A stretch of 64,000 nucleotides of DNA from Protea cynaroides (GCA_028583415.1 CM053269.1:40971016-41035015), one strand, 5' to 3'. Shown: positions 24,601-35,760, counted from the stretch's first letter. The notes: generated by a model from the sequence alone, not told the origin. Numbers and translations: made by a program.

Positions 24601-25754
24601 ACTCAACCCCAGTTGGACCACCTCCTACGACAACACAGTGTAACAGTCTCCTTTTTTCTTCCTCTGATAGTCCTGCATCAAACCAGTGTAACTAAGTATG
24701 AAATTTTCATCTTCAGATGCATACCAAGAAAGTTCAAGGTGAAAAACGAACCAGGCACATCAGACAACATTAGGTTCAGGAGTAGCTTCCTACGGATCGC
24801 CTGAGCATGATGAACTTCACGAAGAAAAATAGCATGTTCCGTCACGCCATGGATTCCAAAAGTCGAGGCCTCAGCTCCTGCTGCAATAACTAACTTATCG
24901 TATGAGATGGTGAAGTTCCAAGGCTTCAGGGTTTTCTCATCATCCGTTACAGTCTCACAATGCACCTTAAATGCATAAGATAAAACAGAGTTTTTAACTC
25001 CCAAAATGCAAATTTATCACAGTTCAGGATTTCCAAGATAGATTCAATTACAAAGACCAATTGGGTAAGCTAGAATTCTTCCCACAAAAGGGAAGAAGAT
25101 TAATAAATTACAGAGTCTAATATTGTTAGGAATTAACATGAATAAGAAAAATGAACAGACAAATTTCACAACGAGGTTAAGTATTCAAGGCAGAGCGATC
25201 AAGTCACAGTTGAGCAGAGTAAAAGTACCCCCAAAATTTTTATTTTTATTTTTTTTATTTTGAATAAACTGAAGAAGCAAAGATGAACGAACCACATGGT
25301 TATCGACATCAAGACCCTTGCACTGAGCTAGAAAGAAGTAAGAATCAGGTTCCCGAGAAATGGCGGGTTGAATCCTTGCGATGGGTTCGGCTACGGATCG
25401 AAACTCAAGAGTACCCACACAGGTGGAAGCCAAGAGAGGAGTGAAAACCATATGATTTCGAGGTGAGACGCAGACGACATCGTAGAGACTGGTGTCTACA
25501 TCTTTCATGAGCCTGCAACCAGCCCATCCCGAACCCAAGACCACTATCCTCGGTTTCTCACCGGGTTTAGTCGGCCCGAGACCAGTGTAATGATGATCAT
25601 TTGGAGATGGAGTTTGAAGTGGTGTTGATTCAGTGCTGAAATGCTGCAACAAAGATGTGAAGAGGAAAGCAGGAGATGGGTTCAAGTATCTGTGCTTAAT
25701 TGAAGAAGACCCAATGGAGGAGGAGACATGAATGAGACTTCTGAACCAAGCCAT
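18681..25754 (-). CDS. NDA: Internal alternative NAD(P)H-ubiquinone oxidoreductase, mitochondrial (NDA1/NDA2 type)
   Basis: Eight exons in minus order: 25754-25293, 24965-24752, 24672-24512, 24299-24234, 20069-19906, 19758-19644, 19094-18915 and 18833-18681. Phases agree at every junction and give 504 residues, the usual family length. The Ser/His-rich N-terminus (MAWFRSLIHVSSSIGSSSIK) is a mitochondrial presequence. Two dinucleotide-binding motifs are present: IVVLGSGWAGCRLMKD (FAD, about residue 70) and VVVGGGPTGVEFSGEL (NAD(P)H). VFAIGDC is the conserved second FAD contact. There is no EF-hand, which separates NDA from NDB. The enzyme oxidises matrix NADH and reduces ubiquinone without pumping protons, bypassing complex I. 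The C-terminus is SRI, a peroxisomal PTS1-like end known from this family, so dual targeting is plausible. The exon 1 donor was placed by comparison with the duplicate at 30313; GTG/GTTCG is weak. No lesions seen. Confidence 0.95.
21531..22727. mobile_element. TIR element (MITE-like) with an expanded (CCA)n core
   Basis: The left terminus GGGGGTGTTTGGTAA (21531-21545) and the right terminus TTATCAAACAGCCCC (about 22713-22727) are inverted repeats of the common plant MITE type. Inner flanks share motifs in inverted form such as ACTTCTGGAG-like and AACTTCAA-like words. The centre is about 850 bp of CCA-rich repeat. The flanking bases do not show a clear target duplication, so the superfamily (hAT or PIF/Harbinger) is open. 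Confidence 0.7.
21737..22590. repeat. (CCA)n-derived minisatellite, about 850 bp
   Basis: Nearly every base fits CCA/CCG/CAC triplets, with higher-order units such as CACCTACCATCGCCACCAC recurring at least five times. All frames stay open: His/Pro/Thr-rich on one strand and Gly/Trp/Val-rich on the other. They are repeat artefacts. It lies on the opposite strand to and within NDA intron 4. Confidence 0.95.
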
Positions 25755-25826
25755 GTTCGTCCGGTCTCTGAAAACGATCTTCTTTCGCTTTCTTGTTTTT
25801 GCTTCCTACTTCAGAATTTACATGGG

Positions 25827-25952
25827 TTTCATGAATTCTCAAGTATCATGAGCAAGAACAAATTCTTGGGACGGTCTAGAACTTGCTCGTTTCATGAATT
25901 CTCAAGTATCATGAGCAAGAACAATTTTCTCGGACTGTCTGGAACTTGCACG
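25827..25952. repeat. 63 bp tandem duplication in the NDA promoter
   Basis: Two adjacent copies start with TTTCATGAATTCTCAAGTAT (25827 and 25890) and end with GGAACTTGCACG-like sequence. They differ at a few positions. They lie 70-200 bp upstream of the NDA start codon, so they may alter promoter or leader spacing. Confidence 0.85.
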
Positions 25953-26520
25953 TCAAGACGCGGGAGAAAATCTGATGACTCAGCGAGATTCTCTGTTTGT
26001 TAGGAAAACGTGTCGACCCTGTCCCGCAGCACTTGGCCACGGCCAAAGCTCTTTGCCTCAGGTCCTGCTTCTTTGCCTCAGGTCGTGCTTCTTCCAAATT
26101 TAGCGGAAGAGGAGCCACAAGGCACAAGGTAAGCCCAGGCGCGGACATGACACGCACACCAGAGATCATTTGCAGGTCTGTATTGAACCCATTTCATATG
26201 TGACAAATAAAATTTAAAAAGTCAAGGACTACAAAGGGAATTCTCAAAGTCTAGAATTCCCACTGGAAAATAATCTCCTCATGATCCTCACAACACCACT
26301 TTCCTTTCCTGAACAGAAGGGAAAATTTGATGTCTTGGACTCTTCTTCTCAAGGTTCGGGGATTTTAATTCTCTTCTGGCCTGGTCTTAGTATGAGGAAA
26401 TTCTGTGACTGTAGTCTACTTTACATGCACATGCAGATCGCTGTATTAGTATATGCAGAGTAAATGACAATCATAGGATTTTCCTCATATCAACATGAGA
26501 GCATGGGGTATAGAAATCCT
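25953..26520. other. Region upstream of NDA; no gene seen
   Basis: Contains a short local duplication (CTTTGCCTCAGGTCCTGCTT followed by CTTTGCCTCAGGTCGTGCTT, about 26050-26090). No coding motif was recognised. Confidence 0.4.
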
Positions 26521-26527
26521 CTCCTGC

Positions 26528-26706
26528 TTGAGTTTTGGCCGGAGAGTTGGCACCCTGGACGGATGTCCACCACCTGGCTCTCGGGTGGATTCAAGCCGAC
26601 ACCCGAGCTGACAAGCTAAGCCGACAGGGGTGTCGGCTAGGATGGAAGGCTCGGATCCACCCGAGAGCCAGGTGGCGGCCATCCATCCAGGCCGCCAACT
26701 CTCCTG
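26528..26706. mobile_element. Foldback element 1 (MITE-like)
   Basis: Outer arms GGAGAGTTGGC (near 26540) and GCCAACTCTCC (near 26694) pair. Inner arms CCACCTGGCTCTCGGGTGGA and TCCACCCGAGAGCCAGGTGG pair exactly over 20 bases. The centre holds CCGACACCC and GGGTGTCGGC. The whole 180 bp can fold into one hairpin. Open frames on both strands here are artefacts of the symmetry. Confidence 0.8.
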
Positions 26707-26747
26707 CCCTAACTCTGGCGGAAGAGGATGTGGAGCCAAGCATGGGA

Positions 26748-27000
26748 AGATTTGAATCCCAAGTTCGGGGATTCACATCGTCTCCTCCCAATCATTCCGG
26801 GAGGACGCCACGTGGCTCTCGGTGAATCCAAGACCCATGTCCGAGCCGACACCCCCCTGTCGGCTTGGCTTGTCGACTGGGTGTCGGCTCGAACGTGGGT
26901 CTCGGATTTACCAAGAACCACGTGGCAACCATCCAAAGAAGGTTGCCACTGTCCTCCCAGACCACTAGGAGGAGACGATGTGGATCCCAAGTTCGGGGCA
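26748..27000. mobile_element. Foldback element 2, related to element 1
   Basis: Arms such as GAATCCCAAGTTCGGGG, ACATCGTCTCCTCC and CCACGTGGCTCTCGGT recur in inverted form (GGAGGAGACGATGT, ACCAAGAACCACGTGG). The loop again has CCGAGCCGACACCC and GGGTGTCGGCTCG. It shares the loop motif with element 1 some 60 bp away, so both belong to one family. Confidence 0.75.
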
Positions 27001-27172
27001 TCTGCATGCATGTGTACTTTTTACGGGATTATGAAACCATATGTGAAGTGAAACCGACCTCTAAAATGTGTAATTCATTGAATATGGACGACGATGAGAT
27101 CCTAAGGAGGATACAAGTACATGCAAGTGAACTGTACTCGTCTCCACTATTAACAATTGGGGATATTACCCT

Positions 27173-27262
27173 CAGGGGATAGCTCAGTTGACAAAAGAAC
27201 AACACCTCAAAATGAAAAGGTCATGAGTTCAATTCTTCTTGGGGCTCTAAAAAAAAAAATCG
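27173..27262 (+). repeat. tRNA-derived SINE head or tRNA-like relic
   Basis: GGATAGCTCAGTTGAC resembles a Pol III A box and GGTCATGAGTTCAATTCT a B box, about 35 bp apart. They are followed by GGGGCTCT and an A run. It does not fold as a full tRNA with a readable anticodon stem, so it is not called a tRNA gene. Confidence 0.45.
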
Positions 27263-27289
27263 AGGATATTACAACTAAATTACAGTGGC

Positions 27290-27896
27290 AGTTAGTGCAT
27301 ACAAATAATGTTATTTGTCCGACTATGGGGCTCTTGTATTAATGCAGGAATCAATAAGAATGTAAGCACAAATATTCAACTAGTGGTGAGGTGGTCATTT
27401 CACTTCTCTTGTGGGTGTAGGCATACGTTGTCGAACGTGAATCTTTTTTCTTTTTAATTAAATTTAATTTTGAATTTGACATGTGATGAATCCAACTTTT
27501 GTTTTCTCTATTAAACTTTATCCAATAGTTGAAATTGCTACTTATATTTCTATATTCAGATGGAATATTGAGGAAGTTCTTTCTATTTAGGCTACCAAAA
27601 GATCATTTTACCAAAGGAATGCAAGAGGTATCGGAGGGCTGACTATGCCATGGATACCAATGTTTTAGGAATCCGGATCAGATCAATTGATTTTGACCGA
27701 GCACAATTCTTGATTTCAGGGTTGATTCCAATGATACTTGCTGATTTCGACAAATTTGGTAGGATTGGCATTGATTTTGGTAATGACTGATCTTGATCCT
27801 CAAACCTATTACTAAAACCTTATTGGTGTGGCCATCATTTCTTCCCCTTTACCATAGTAAAATTTTCAAGTAGGGTGCATACACAATTATGATTAT
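27290..27896. other. Intergenic sequence; no gene seen
   Basis: AT-rich sequence with no family resemblance on either strand. Confidence 0.3.
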
Positions 27897-28553
27897 GGGT
27901 GTCAAAAATGGGCCCGGCCCGGTAGTACGGATCGAGCCAACCCGATATAACTCGAACTCAGCCCGGACTGAACCTTAATGGATAGGTTTCGGTCTCGGCT
28001 TGTAAAGCCTGACACCGTTTCAGTTCAAACCAAAACCAGACCGGACCAACCCGTTAAGAAGGCCGAACTAGCCCGAACCAATAATACCTAACCCGAACAC
28101 CGGTAAAGTCCATCCGGGCCCAGTTTCTTAATTTTAATGGTTTTAAATTTTGATGGATTATATTACACTGTTATAGTTCACTTCTTGATCCGAAAGATTA
28201 TATGAATCTATAGTTGAAAAGAGTATATTAATTGTTACAATTTACTGAATTACATGCATATAGAAGGAATGATGCTAATTTTATAGATAAAAATAATAAT
28301 ATAGGCTATATATCTTACATATAAAATAGGCTCGATAAGCTTGATAAGCCCGGTCCGAACCGAACCAGTCTGAAATCATCTCAATAAGCACAGCCCAATA
28401 ACAAACCGATACCGGACCAATCCGATAGTTATTGTGTCCAGCGCAGTCCAACCCAGCCCGAACTCTTAATGAACATATTTTGGGTTGGACTTATAAAACC
28501 CGATATTGATTCAGTCCAGACCAAAACTGGCCCGAACCGACCCGTTGACACCC
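27897..28553. mobile_element. GGGTGTCAA...TTGACACCC MITE
   Basis: Termini GGGTGTCAAAAATGGGCC (27897) and GACCCGTTGACACCC (28553) are inverted. The inside is rich in CCGGCCCG/AACCCGAAC motifs in both orientations. This is a common plant MITE type, probably hAT-like, but I see no clean 8 bp duplication here. Confidence 0.65.
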
Positions 28554-28849
28554 TTATAGAACTATCAATTTCATTTCCCTTAAAAACTTTATCAAATATG
28601 TTAAAAGTTGTTAATAGATTACACAATTCTGACTACAAAACTTTCCCTTTTTTTTCCTTTTTAAATCACTTTCACTTCTATTTTTGACCTTTTACTTGCG
28701 ACATGATGGAGCTAGTGGATTCAATAATTTGGGGAGGTGATTCGGTCTCCTAATTCCACTACATGACCTGGACAATTTTACTTTTTATATTAAGATGTTG
28801 TCTTTGGGTTCTAAAATCAACTAACCTGTGTGACAATTTATAATATTAT

Positions 28850-29105
28850 TAAAAAAAAAATTATTTTAAAAAACTAGAATTATATTCATTGAAAGAAGGG
28901 GAAGAATCAATGGAATCAAATTTACAAAGCTCTCAAAACCATGGAGTGGAATTGGGCTAGAATATCTTCCCCTGAGTATTTAAAACCACCCTTTTTGCTA
29001 GAGAGTTTGCAACAAAATTGACCTCCCTTCTGACATGATGGAAAGAAATTGGAAATTTTCTAGTAAAAATCAAAATATCAGCAACAACTGAGTGAACCTG
29101 AATAT
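28850..29105 (-). pseudogene. L1-type LINE 3' end, RNase H domain fragment
   Basis: The minus strand reads VVADILIFTRKFPISFHHVR then REVNFVANSLAKR, the signature of the plant RVT_3/RNase H-like domain at the end of L1 LINEs. A stop follows soon after, then a short 3' tail and an A-rich end near 28850. No RT is present, so this is a 5'-truncated copy. Confidence 0.65.
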
Positions 29106-29109
29106 CATC

Positions 29110-30300
29110 CACAACCCTCTCATTGGATTTATTAAAATAGTTTCACACAAACTTGTGTACTACCAATGCTTTCTTACATTTTTTTTTTCTTTTAATTTTG
29201 ATATAGATTTTTTTTTCTGCCCTGACCATGTATGTCCCATGGGAATGGTAACATTCCCCGTACCTCCATTGGTATTACATGGGCAACTTTCCCGACAGTC
29301 GTGATGTGGGAAACCCTTTTCTATATTTTATCATTCCTATGGAATTTAAAAAATTTATTAGATGCCAAATATTTATCATGTGACAACCAAATAGTAATAG
29401 TACTGTAAAGGGATTTTCTAAATGACACCTCTATAGATAACTGTATTTTGAACATAACATTTTCTTTTATAATTACTCATTGTCTTATTCTCATAAGTTT
29501 TTTTAATTAATGGTAAAATGGGTTTTTTACAAGCTTTTTAAAAATAATTTACCATTACGTCAATGTCATTATTTCACATGATTTTTTAATAGATATGTGA
29601 ATGATAAAAATTACCCTAATAAAAAAAAAATGTACTATACTAAAGAGATAAAAAAAATAATAATAAAAAAAGGGTTAGGTTTAAACTTAATTGCCACCTT
29701 AAGAGATATTAATATTAAAATTCCTATATAAATGACACTAAACCGCCCATCCAAATTTTACCCAAAAAAAAAAAAAAAAACTACACAAATAAAAAAAAAT
29801 GAAAATATAAAATTCTTTGGTGGTTTTTTAGTTTTTATGGAAAAGTTTCTCTAGTATGCCTTCTCACTTAAAAGACTTTATGGTCAAAAGTAATCCACCT
29901 TAAAAAAATAAAAAAAAGGCACAAAACCCTAGTCAAAGGATAACTAACCCCTCCCTTGTTCTTTCTTTTTATCTGTTCAACAAACTTCTCTGTTTACCCT
30001 CCTCTGTTTTGTTAAAGCCATGGGCAAGCTACGAAAACCATTCAATTGTCCCATGTGAAGCAAACAATCATTGCTTACCCAATTGTAGGGTTAGGAAATG
30101 TGGAGTAAAAAAGTATAAATATTTTTTCTTCTGAATTTCCTCCTCAACAGAAGTGGTTGAATTTATATACCCTGTGTTTTCAACTGATACCTCGCCAAAA
30201 ATCAAAATCAACAAAGAAAAACCAGAATAACAAAGTGGCTGAAGTGTACCTATAAAATTCATTCACAATTCAATAAAATGGAATAAAAATAGAGAAGCAA
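29110..30300. other. Low-complexity AT-rich region; no gene seen
   Basis: Several poly(A) and poly(T) runs (for example 29763-29780). This is where NDA exon 2 would lie if the upstream exon 1 copy belonged to a full second gene. No VHCET-like exon is seen on the minus strand. Confidence 0.45.
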
Positions 30301-30312
30301 AGACAAAGATAC

Positions 30313-30783
30313 CTGATGGTTATCAGTATCAAGAACCTTGCAGTGAGCAGGAAGGAAGAAGCTACCAGGTTCCCGAGATATGGCCGGCTGAATACTTGCG
30401 ACGGGTTCGGCTATCGATCGGAACTCAAGAGTACCAACACAAGTTGAAGCCAATAAAGGAGTGAAAACCATATGATTCCGAGGCGATACACAGACGACAT
30501 CGTAAATAGTGGTGTCTATATCTTTCATGATCCTACAACCAGCCCATCCTGAACCCAACACCACCATCCTCGGCTTCTCACTGGGCTTAGTTGCCCGGCA
30601 GAGACCAGAGTAGGGATTATCATCTGGAGATGGAGTTTTATGAAATGTTGATTCGGTACTGAAGTGCTGCGACAAAGAGATGGAGAGGAAATAATTTGGA
30701 GGAGATTTGTTCAAGTATCTGTGCTTAATTGAAGAAGATCCAATGGAAGAGGAGACATGAATGAAGCTTCTGAACCAGACCAT
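30313..30783 (-). pseudogene. Duplicate first exon of NDA (truncated copy or alternative first exon)
   Basis: The minus-strand frame starts MVWFRSFIHVSSSIGSSSIK and contains MVVLGSGWAGCRIMKDIDTT, then CVSPRNHMVFTPLLASTCVG, closely matching NDA exon 1 (25754-25293). The exon ends in DNHQ at a good donor (CAG/GTATCT) in the same phase. No stop or frameshift breaks it over 157 codons. No exon 2-8 copies lie between it and the complete gene 4.6 kb downstream. It may be a truncated tandem duplicate, or a second promoter and first exon that splices to exon 2 at 24965. Confidence 0.8.
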
Positions 30784-30833
30784 GTTCTTTGGATCTCTAA
30801 GAATTTTTCTTTTCCATTACAGAATCTGGAGAA

Positions 30834-30878
30834 GAAGAAGAAGAAGAAGAAGAAGAAGAAGAAGAAGAAGAAGAAGAG
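30834..30878. repeat. (GAA)n microsatellite
   Basis: About 14 GAA units, 50 bp upstream of the duplicate NDA first exon start codon (5' leader side). Open frames across it are repeat artefacts. Confidence 0.95.
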
Positions 30879-30879
30879 T

Positions 30880-31610
30880 GAATCAAGAGGAAGGAATCCC
30901 AGCTAAATTTAACTGGTAATGACCTACAATAGTGGAAGCTACTGTCTTCTGGTCGAGAATAAATAGTTCCATTTCCATCTGCACCAGAAGGAAGGAAACT
31001 AAGACGATAGGAGACGCGTGTGTGTGTGAGTGTGTGACTGATGTTAGACAAGGCGCGTATTGGACACGCGATATTGATATCCTTTGTAGGTCCAATTACC
31101 CATTGGACTCCAACCTTCAAAATACACATTACACACATTATACTTTCTCTATCCCACAAAGATATTCCTCAGCCAGGGTTTTTTTTTTTTTTTTTTAGAT
31201 TAAAGGCCATGCTTTTTGTTGAACTTTATTTTGTAAATTAATTTATAATTACGAGATTGCCATCCAATAATATTTTCTTAGGGGGTTAAATTGACAATAA
31301 ATCTTTATTTCTTATTGCAATTGATCCTGTTGAACCATTTATGTGGCTGCAATTGGAAAAAAAATTCTCCACCATGTCACTGTGGGGATTCTTTCCCACA
31401 ATATTGCACAATACTCAGAGTTTCCTTCCCTTTTATTTGATCTTGTGGGTCTCATTGAAGATACAATTTTTGCATACCTATTTATGCATTATGAGAGATT
31501 TTCCATGAGTAACATTGTGAGAACCCTCTTCTTTTTAGATTTAAGCTACGGTGGATTGTGGGTTTGTTTTGGACTTGATTATTTTTCTGAAATTGAAAGA
31601 CATAGAAAAA
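30880..31610. other. Upstream of the duplicate NDA exon; no gene seen
   Basis: Contains a short (TG)n stretch near 31018-31036 and a T run near 31178-31196. Nothing resembling the 63 bp promoter duplication of the main NDA copy is present. Confidence 0.35.
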
Positions 31611-31869
31611 GATAAATTACACTCATCTCCTTGTACTTAGAACTAATTACATGAACCTCCCTTTGTAGTTTAGAAATTACATAAATTTCCAATCAGCTAA
31701 CAATGTTAGCAAGAGGTACTAAAATGACTCATTTACCCTTGGTGCTCCCATATAAGATTATCATTGAACTTTTGCAACACCATTCAACTCCATTCAACTC
31801 CATCAACAAGCGTTCCACTCCTTCAATATCCAATGGCTCCCCTACTAGTTTGGCGAGTCCCCTACAACT

Positions 31870-32354
31870 CCGGTGACCTCCCACACTAGTTTGAGCGGCG
31901 AGATGCATAACGTGGGTGAAGGCTACAACATCGAAGAGCCTTGTGAGAAGACGAGCATCGTTGATGTCTCCTTCAATGATGAAGATGCCATGGTTGTAAA
32001 TGAGAGCTTTTCTAGTTTTTTTCAGTGATGGGTCATACTAATTATTGAAATTATCGAGTCAATGCCATCGTGCGTTTCTTGAGGGCGAAAAAGACATGAC
32101 TGTTGACAAAACCAGAGGCGTCGGTGACTAGTGCAACAATGCCACCTGACCAGTGGATCTGAGCGGATGTTCTTACCTGTTTCTCCCATTGGATTCCACC
32201 CCAAAAAGCAGCAAAATAATGGCTATCTGAGTCAACGAAGCTTTGGAAACTGAGATAAGAAGCAGTGAGAGCGATAAAGAAGAGAGCCTAGAAGAATATA
32301 GTGCTTGTAGAAGCGAAACATCGATGGAACTGGCGATTGATTGTTTGGGCTCTG
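31870..32354 (-). pseudogene. UDP-glucuronate 4-epimerase (GAE) N-terminal fragment
   Basis: In minus-strand frames separated by a few indels one reads LFFIALTASYLSFQSFVDS (Golgi membrane anchor), then WGGIQWEKQVRTSAQIHWSG, VALVTDASGFVNSHV (the decayed Rossmann GxxGxxG, family VLVTGAAGFVG), FIIEGDINDARLLTRLFDVV and FTHVMHLAAQTSVGG. This is the first 180 or so residues of a plant GAE, which makes UDP-galacturonate for pectin. The catalytic YxxxK region and C-terminus are absent. The glycines of the NAD motif are mutated. It sits inside the TIR element, so it was most likely captured. Confidence 0.8.
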
Positions 32355-32369
32355 TCAATCTTTACCTTC

Positions 32370-34275
32370 CCTGGCGTCGATGGGAAGAACTCATCCAGCA
32401 ATGATGACATGGATTCACAAATAAAAGATAATCAGGGTAATACTAGGGCGTTCTTTGTAAACGATGTATTACACTTGGTCCATGGTGTAGCGAAAAATGG
32501 GCAAGCGACGCCGCATTGCCCGAATGAGGTGAAAAGTTGGCTAGGGCCACCGCATCGGCACCTGAATGTTGTGATAAATTGGCAAGGGTTCTCACACCAT
32601 GGACGAATACGGACAAAGAAGCTAGTCCATAAGCGTAGGATTAGAATAACATGTTGGAACATAGGATCTTTAACTGGTAAGAGTCTAGAATTGATAGATG
32701 TTATGAGGAGAAGAAGGATTAACATAGTTTGTATACAAGAGACTAGATGGAAGGGTAAAAAAGCTAAGGAGTTAGATGGCTTTAAACTTTGGTATATGGG
32801 GATAAAAATAATAGCAATGGAGTGGGTATAATAGTAGATAAAGATTTAAAGAATAATGTGGTGGATGTGAAAAGATTTGGTAATAGGATTATTGCCAGCA
32901 AGTTAGCGATGGGGAAAGAGATAGTCATAATTAGCGCTTACGCACCCTTAGTAGGATCGGATGTGAATAGTAAGCTATTTCTTTGGAAACATATGGATGG
33001 ATTAGTGCAAGGTTTATGATAAGGAGAAAAGATTATAATAGGGCGTGATTTGAATGAACATGTAAAGGGAAATCGTAGAGGTTATGAAGATGCGCATGGG
33101 GGATATGGTTTTGGAATGAAGAATGAGGAAGAGACCTCAATTTTAGATTTTGCTACAGCATATGATTTATCCATCGTAAACACATACTTTGAAAAGAGAG
33201 AGGAGCATCTTGTCACCTTCCAAAGTGGGCTTCATAAAAGCCAAATTGATTTCTTTCTAATTAGAAGGTTCGATAGATTGTTATGCAAGGAGTGTAAAGT
33301 TATACCTGGGGAGAGTCTAACCACTCAGCATAAATTATTAGTCTTAGATATATGTCTCACTATGCCGAGTAGTAGGAAAGGTCATGTCTTTTTCCCTAGG
33401 ATAAGGTAGTGGTGCTTAAAAGGAAATACCTCAAAAACTTTTACTAATAATATCGTCAAACAAGGATTGTGGAACTTTGAGGGAGACACTAATACAATGT
33501 GGAATGAGATGACTACTTGTATCAAGAAAGTTGCTAAAGAGGTTCTACGTGTTTCAAAAAGAAATTGTCATTCTCCTAGAGAATTTGGTGGTGGGATGAT
33601 GAGGTTCAAGCAGCCATTAAAGCTAAAAAAAATAGTTTTAAGGCATGGCAAAAAACTATGGATATAGAGGATCTAAAAGATATAGACTTGCTAGAAATGA
33701 AGCCAAGAAGATTGTGGGAAAAGTAAGGGCGAAGAAATATGAAGATCTTTATATCAATCTGAGTACAAAGGAAGGAGAAAAAGCTATCTATAAAGTAACT
33801 AAGATAAGGGAAAAGAAGAGTAGAGATTTAGACCATGTTAGATGTATTAAAAGTATAGATGATAGAGTTCTAGTAAGGGATGATGATATTAAAGAGAGAT
33901 GAAATGATTATTTCTACAGCCTACTAAATGAAGATGTCTTAGGAAATAGTGTACCAGATTGCTACATTATCCATGGCACCACATGTCATAAGTATATATG
34001 CAAAATAAGGTGTCAGAAGTGAAATAAGCTTTAAGAAGGATGAATGTAGGCAAAACACCAGGCCTAGATGTGGTCCCAATAGAAGTTTGGAAGAGCTTAA
34101 GAATATATGGAGTATCTTGGTTAACTAAATTGTTCAATAAAATTATGAGCTCAGGAAAAATGTCAAATGAATGGAGAAAAAGTATTGTGGTTTCGATCTA
34201 CAAAAACAAAGGTGATATTCAAAGTTGCACTAACTACAGAGGCAGAAAACTAATAAGTCATATTATAAGACTCAC
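32370..34275 (+). pseudogene. RTE-like LINE: endonuclease and partial reverse transcriptase, broken
   Basis: An APE-type endonuclease starts with RIRITCWNIGSLTGKSLELI and continues INIVCIQETRWKGKKAKELD (about 32630-32780), EIVIISAYAPLVGSD (32925), and SGLHKSQIDFFLIRR (33220), in several frames with stops. The reverse transcriptase starts near 34040 with KTPGLDVVPIEVWK and KSIVVSIYKNKGDIQSCTNY, ending at RGRKLISH (34260). The rest of RT is missing, so the copy is cut at its 3' side, which is unusual for a LINE and points to later rearrangement. Confidence 0.8.
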
Positions 34276-35028
34276 ACTCTACTAATCCGGTCTAACCATG
34301 TCGTGCTAGGTCTTCCCATCATTTTTGGATCGAGTAGACCAACCATGTGAAGAAAATCACGAGACCAGATAAGAGAATCGACTAAAAAATACTTAAAATT
34401 AAGTGTATGATCGATTACCTGAGTAGGTATGGTTGACTATACGATGAAGAGTGAAGACCACTTATAATGGGACGTGTGGTCGATGCTTTTGAAACATATG
34501 GTCGACGGATTTTACGACCATACGTCTGACCTCACGCACCCAAATCAGACTTTAGCGTTTGAAAATTTTCCAAATAAAAGGGGATCTCTTTCCTATTATT
34601 GGAGGGCTTTATTCTGCCAAGATGGAATTCTACTCACTGAGCTTTGGCTCACCCAAGTTGATGAATATGTTTTACAAATAAGTAAGTGGAGACAAGGATG
34701 AGCTGGATAGTTGATGAAAGTCCAAGTGAGGAATTCATCGCTCCTTTTGGCATGCAGTTGAATATTTATTTATGAGACTTGATTATAATTGTATTTTAAT
34801 AGCAAGGTTTTGTAATGATTATTGTATCTAGCCACCAGAGGTTATAGGTTGTATAAGTTTAAGACTTCCGTTGTATTTTTGTCAAAGTAGTGTATGGTTC
34901 ATGTATGAATGGCTTATGTGAAAAAAAAAAAATTATACCAGATTTTTATCAGGATTCCCATGATTAAGAATGTATGTGTTAGACCTGACCACCAATCCGA
35001 ACCCGTTTCCTGGGAGGGTTGTTACATT
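34265..35028 (+). repeat. Possible solo LTR replacing the LINE 3' part
   Basis: RT homology stops at about 34265. The following 760 bp is non-coding and ends in GGGTTGTTACA (35028), a plausible LTR end. I could not fix a TG start or a target duplication. The alternative is that this is ordinary TIR-element sequence. Confidence 0.25.
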
Positions 35029-35760
35029 TCCCCCTCTTCCCTTTCTCCCCCTCTGCCGAACTCCATACCCTTCTTCCTCTGTCTTTTTTTCTTCTTCATG
35101 CGATTTTAACCAATAGCCTTTTCCTTTTCCTCCATTTTCCATGGGATTCTTAGATTTTTTTTTTGTTTCCAGAGGAAGACCTAATCTGAGGATTAACTCG
35201 ACAACAACCCCACTCTAGGAGGGAAACAAAGTAACAACTTTATATCCCAAAGCGATCTCATTAGGTCTCAATCCATTAAATTGTGGATTCACCAATGATC
35301 CTCTTAAGATTCCACAAGATGAAATGATGTCTGATTTTTTTCAAGCACATTTGAGCTTTGGAAAAGCCATGAATTTTACCAAAGGTTGAAGAGGAGGAGG
35401 AACTTACCTTACTCTGAAGGCTTGAATGATGCAACCGACAACATTGTTGCGTTTGACTCAAGCTTTTTTAGTTCAGTTTCTCTTGAGCTTTGTTAGCCAT
35501 TCGAGCTGTGTAATTTTCTTTGCTCTTCAATTTCTCATGTGGTGCAATTGATAAATTTTTTTGGTAACAGTGCAATTGAGAAATTGGGGAAGAAGAAGGG
35601 GATTAGAGAATATGAGTGTAAGCTTGTTTATATTTGAAAGGGGTAAAATTGAAATTTCACTACCCCTTAGGGGGTAGTTTGGCCATTTAGTTTAATATGC
35701 CAAGTAACGTCAGCAACTAACATCCCTCAACAAACGGACTAGAGTTGAGTGTAATATTAT
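35029..35760. other. Interior of the TIR element, right part; no gene seen
   Basis: A pyrimidine-rich block (35030-35100), then unassigned sequence. Nothing matches the missing LINE or GAE parts. Confidence 0.35.

Noticed and set aside
26485..27182. Cluster of overlapping open frames on both strands
   Set aside because: They mirror each other because of foldback elements; no coding signature.
27173..27262. tRNA gene
   Set aside because: A- and B-box-like motifs are present but there is no complete cloverleaf or anticodon arm.
30068..30262. Second exon of an upstream NDA copy
   Set aside because: The translation does not resemble exon 2 (no VHCET or LKPW-like sequence).
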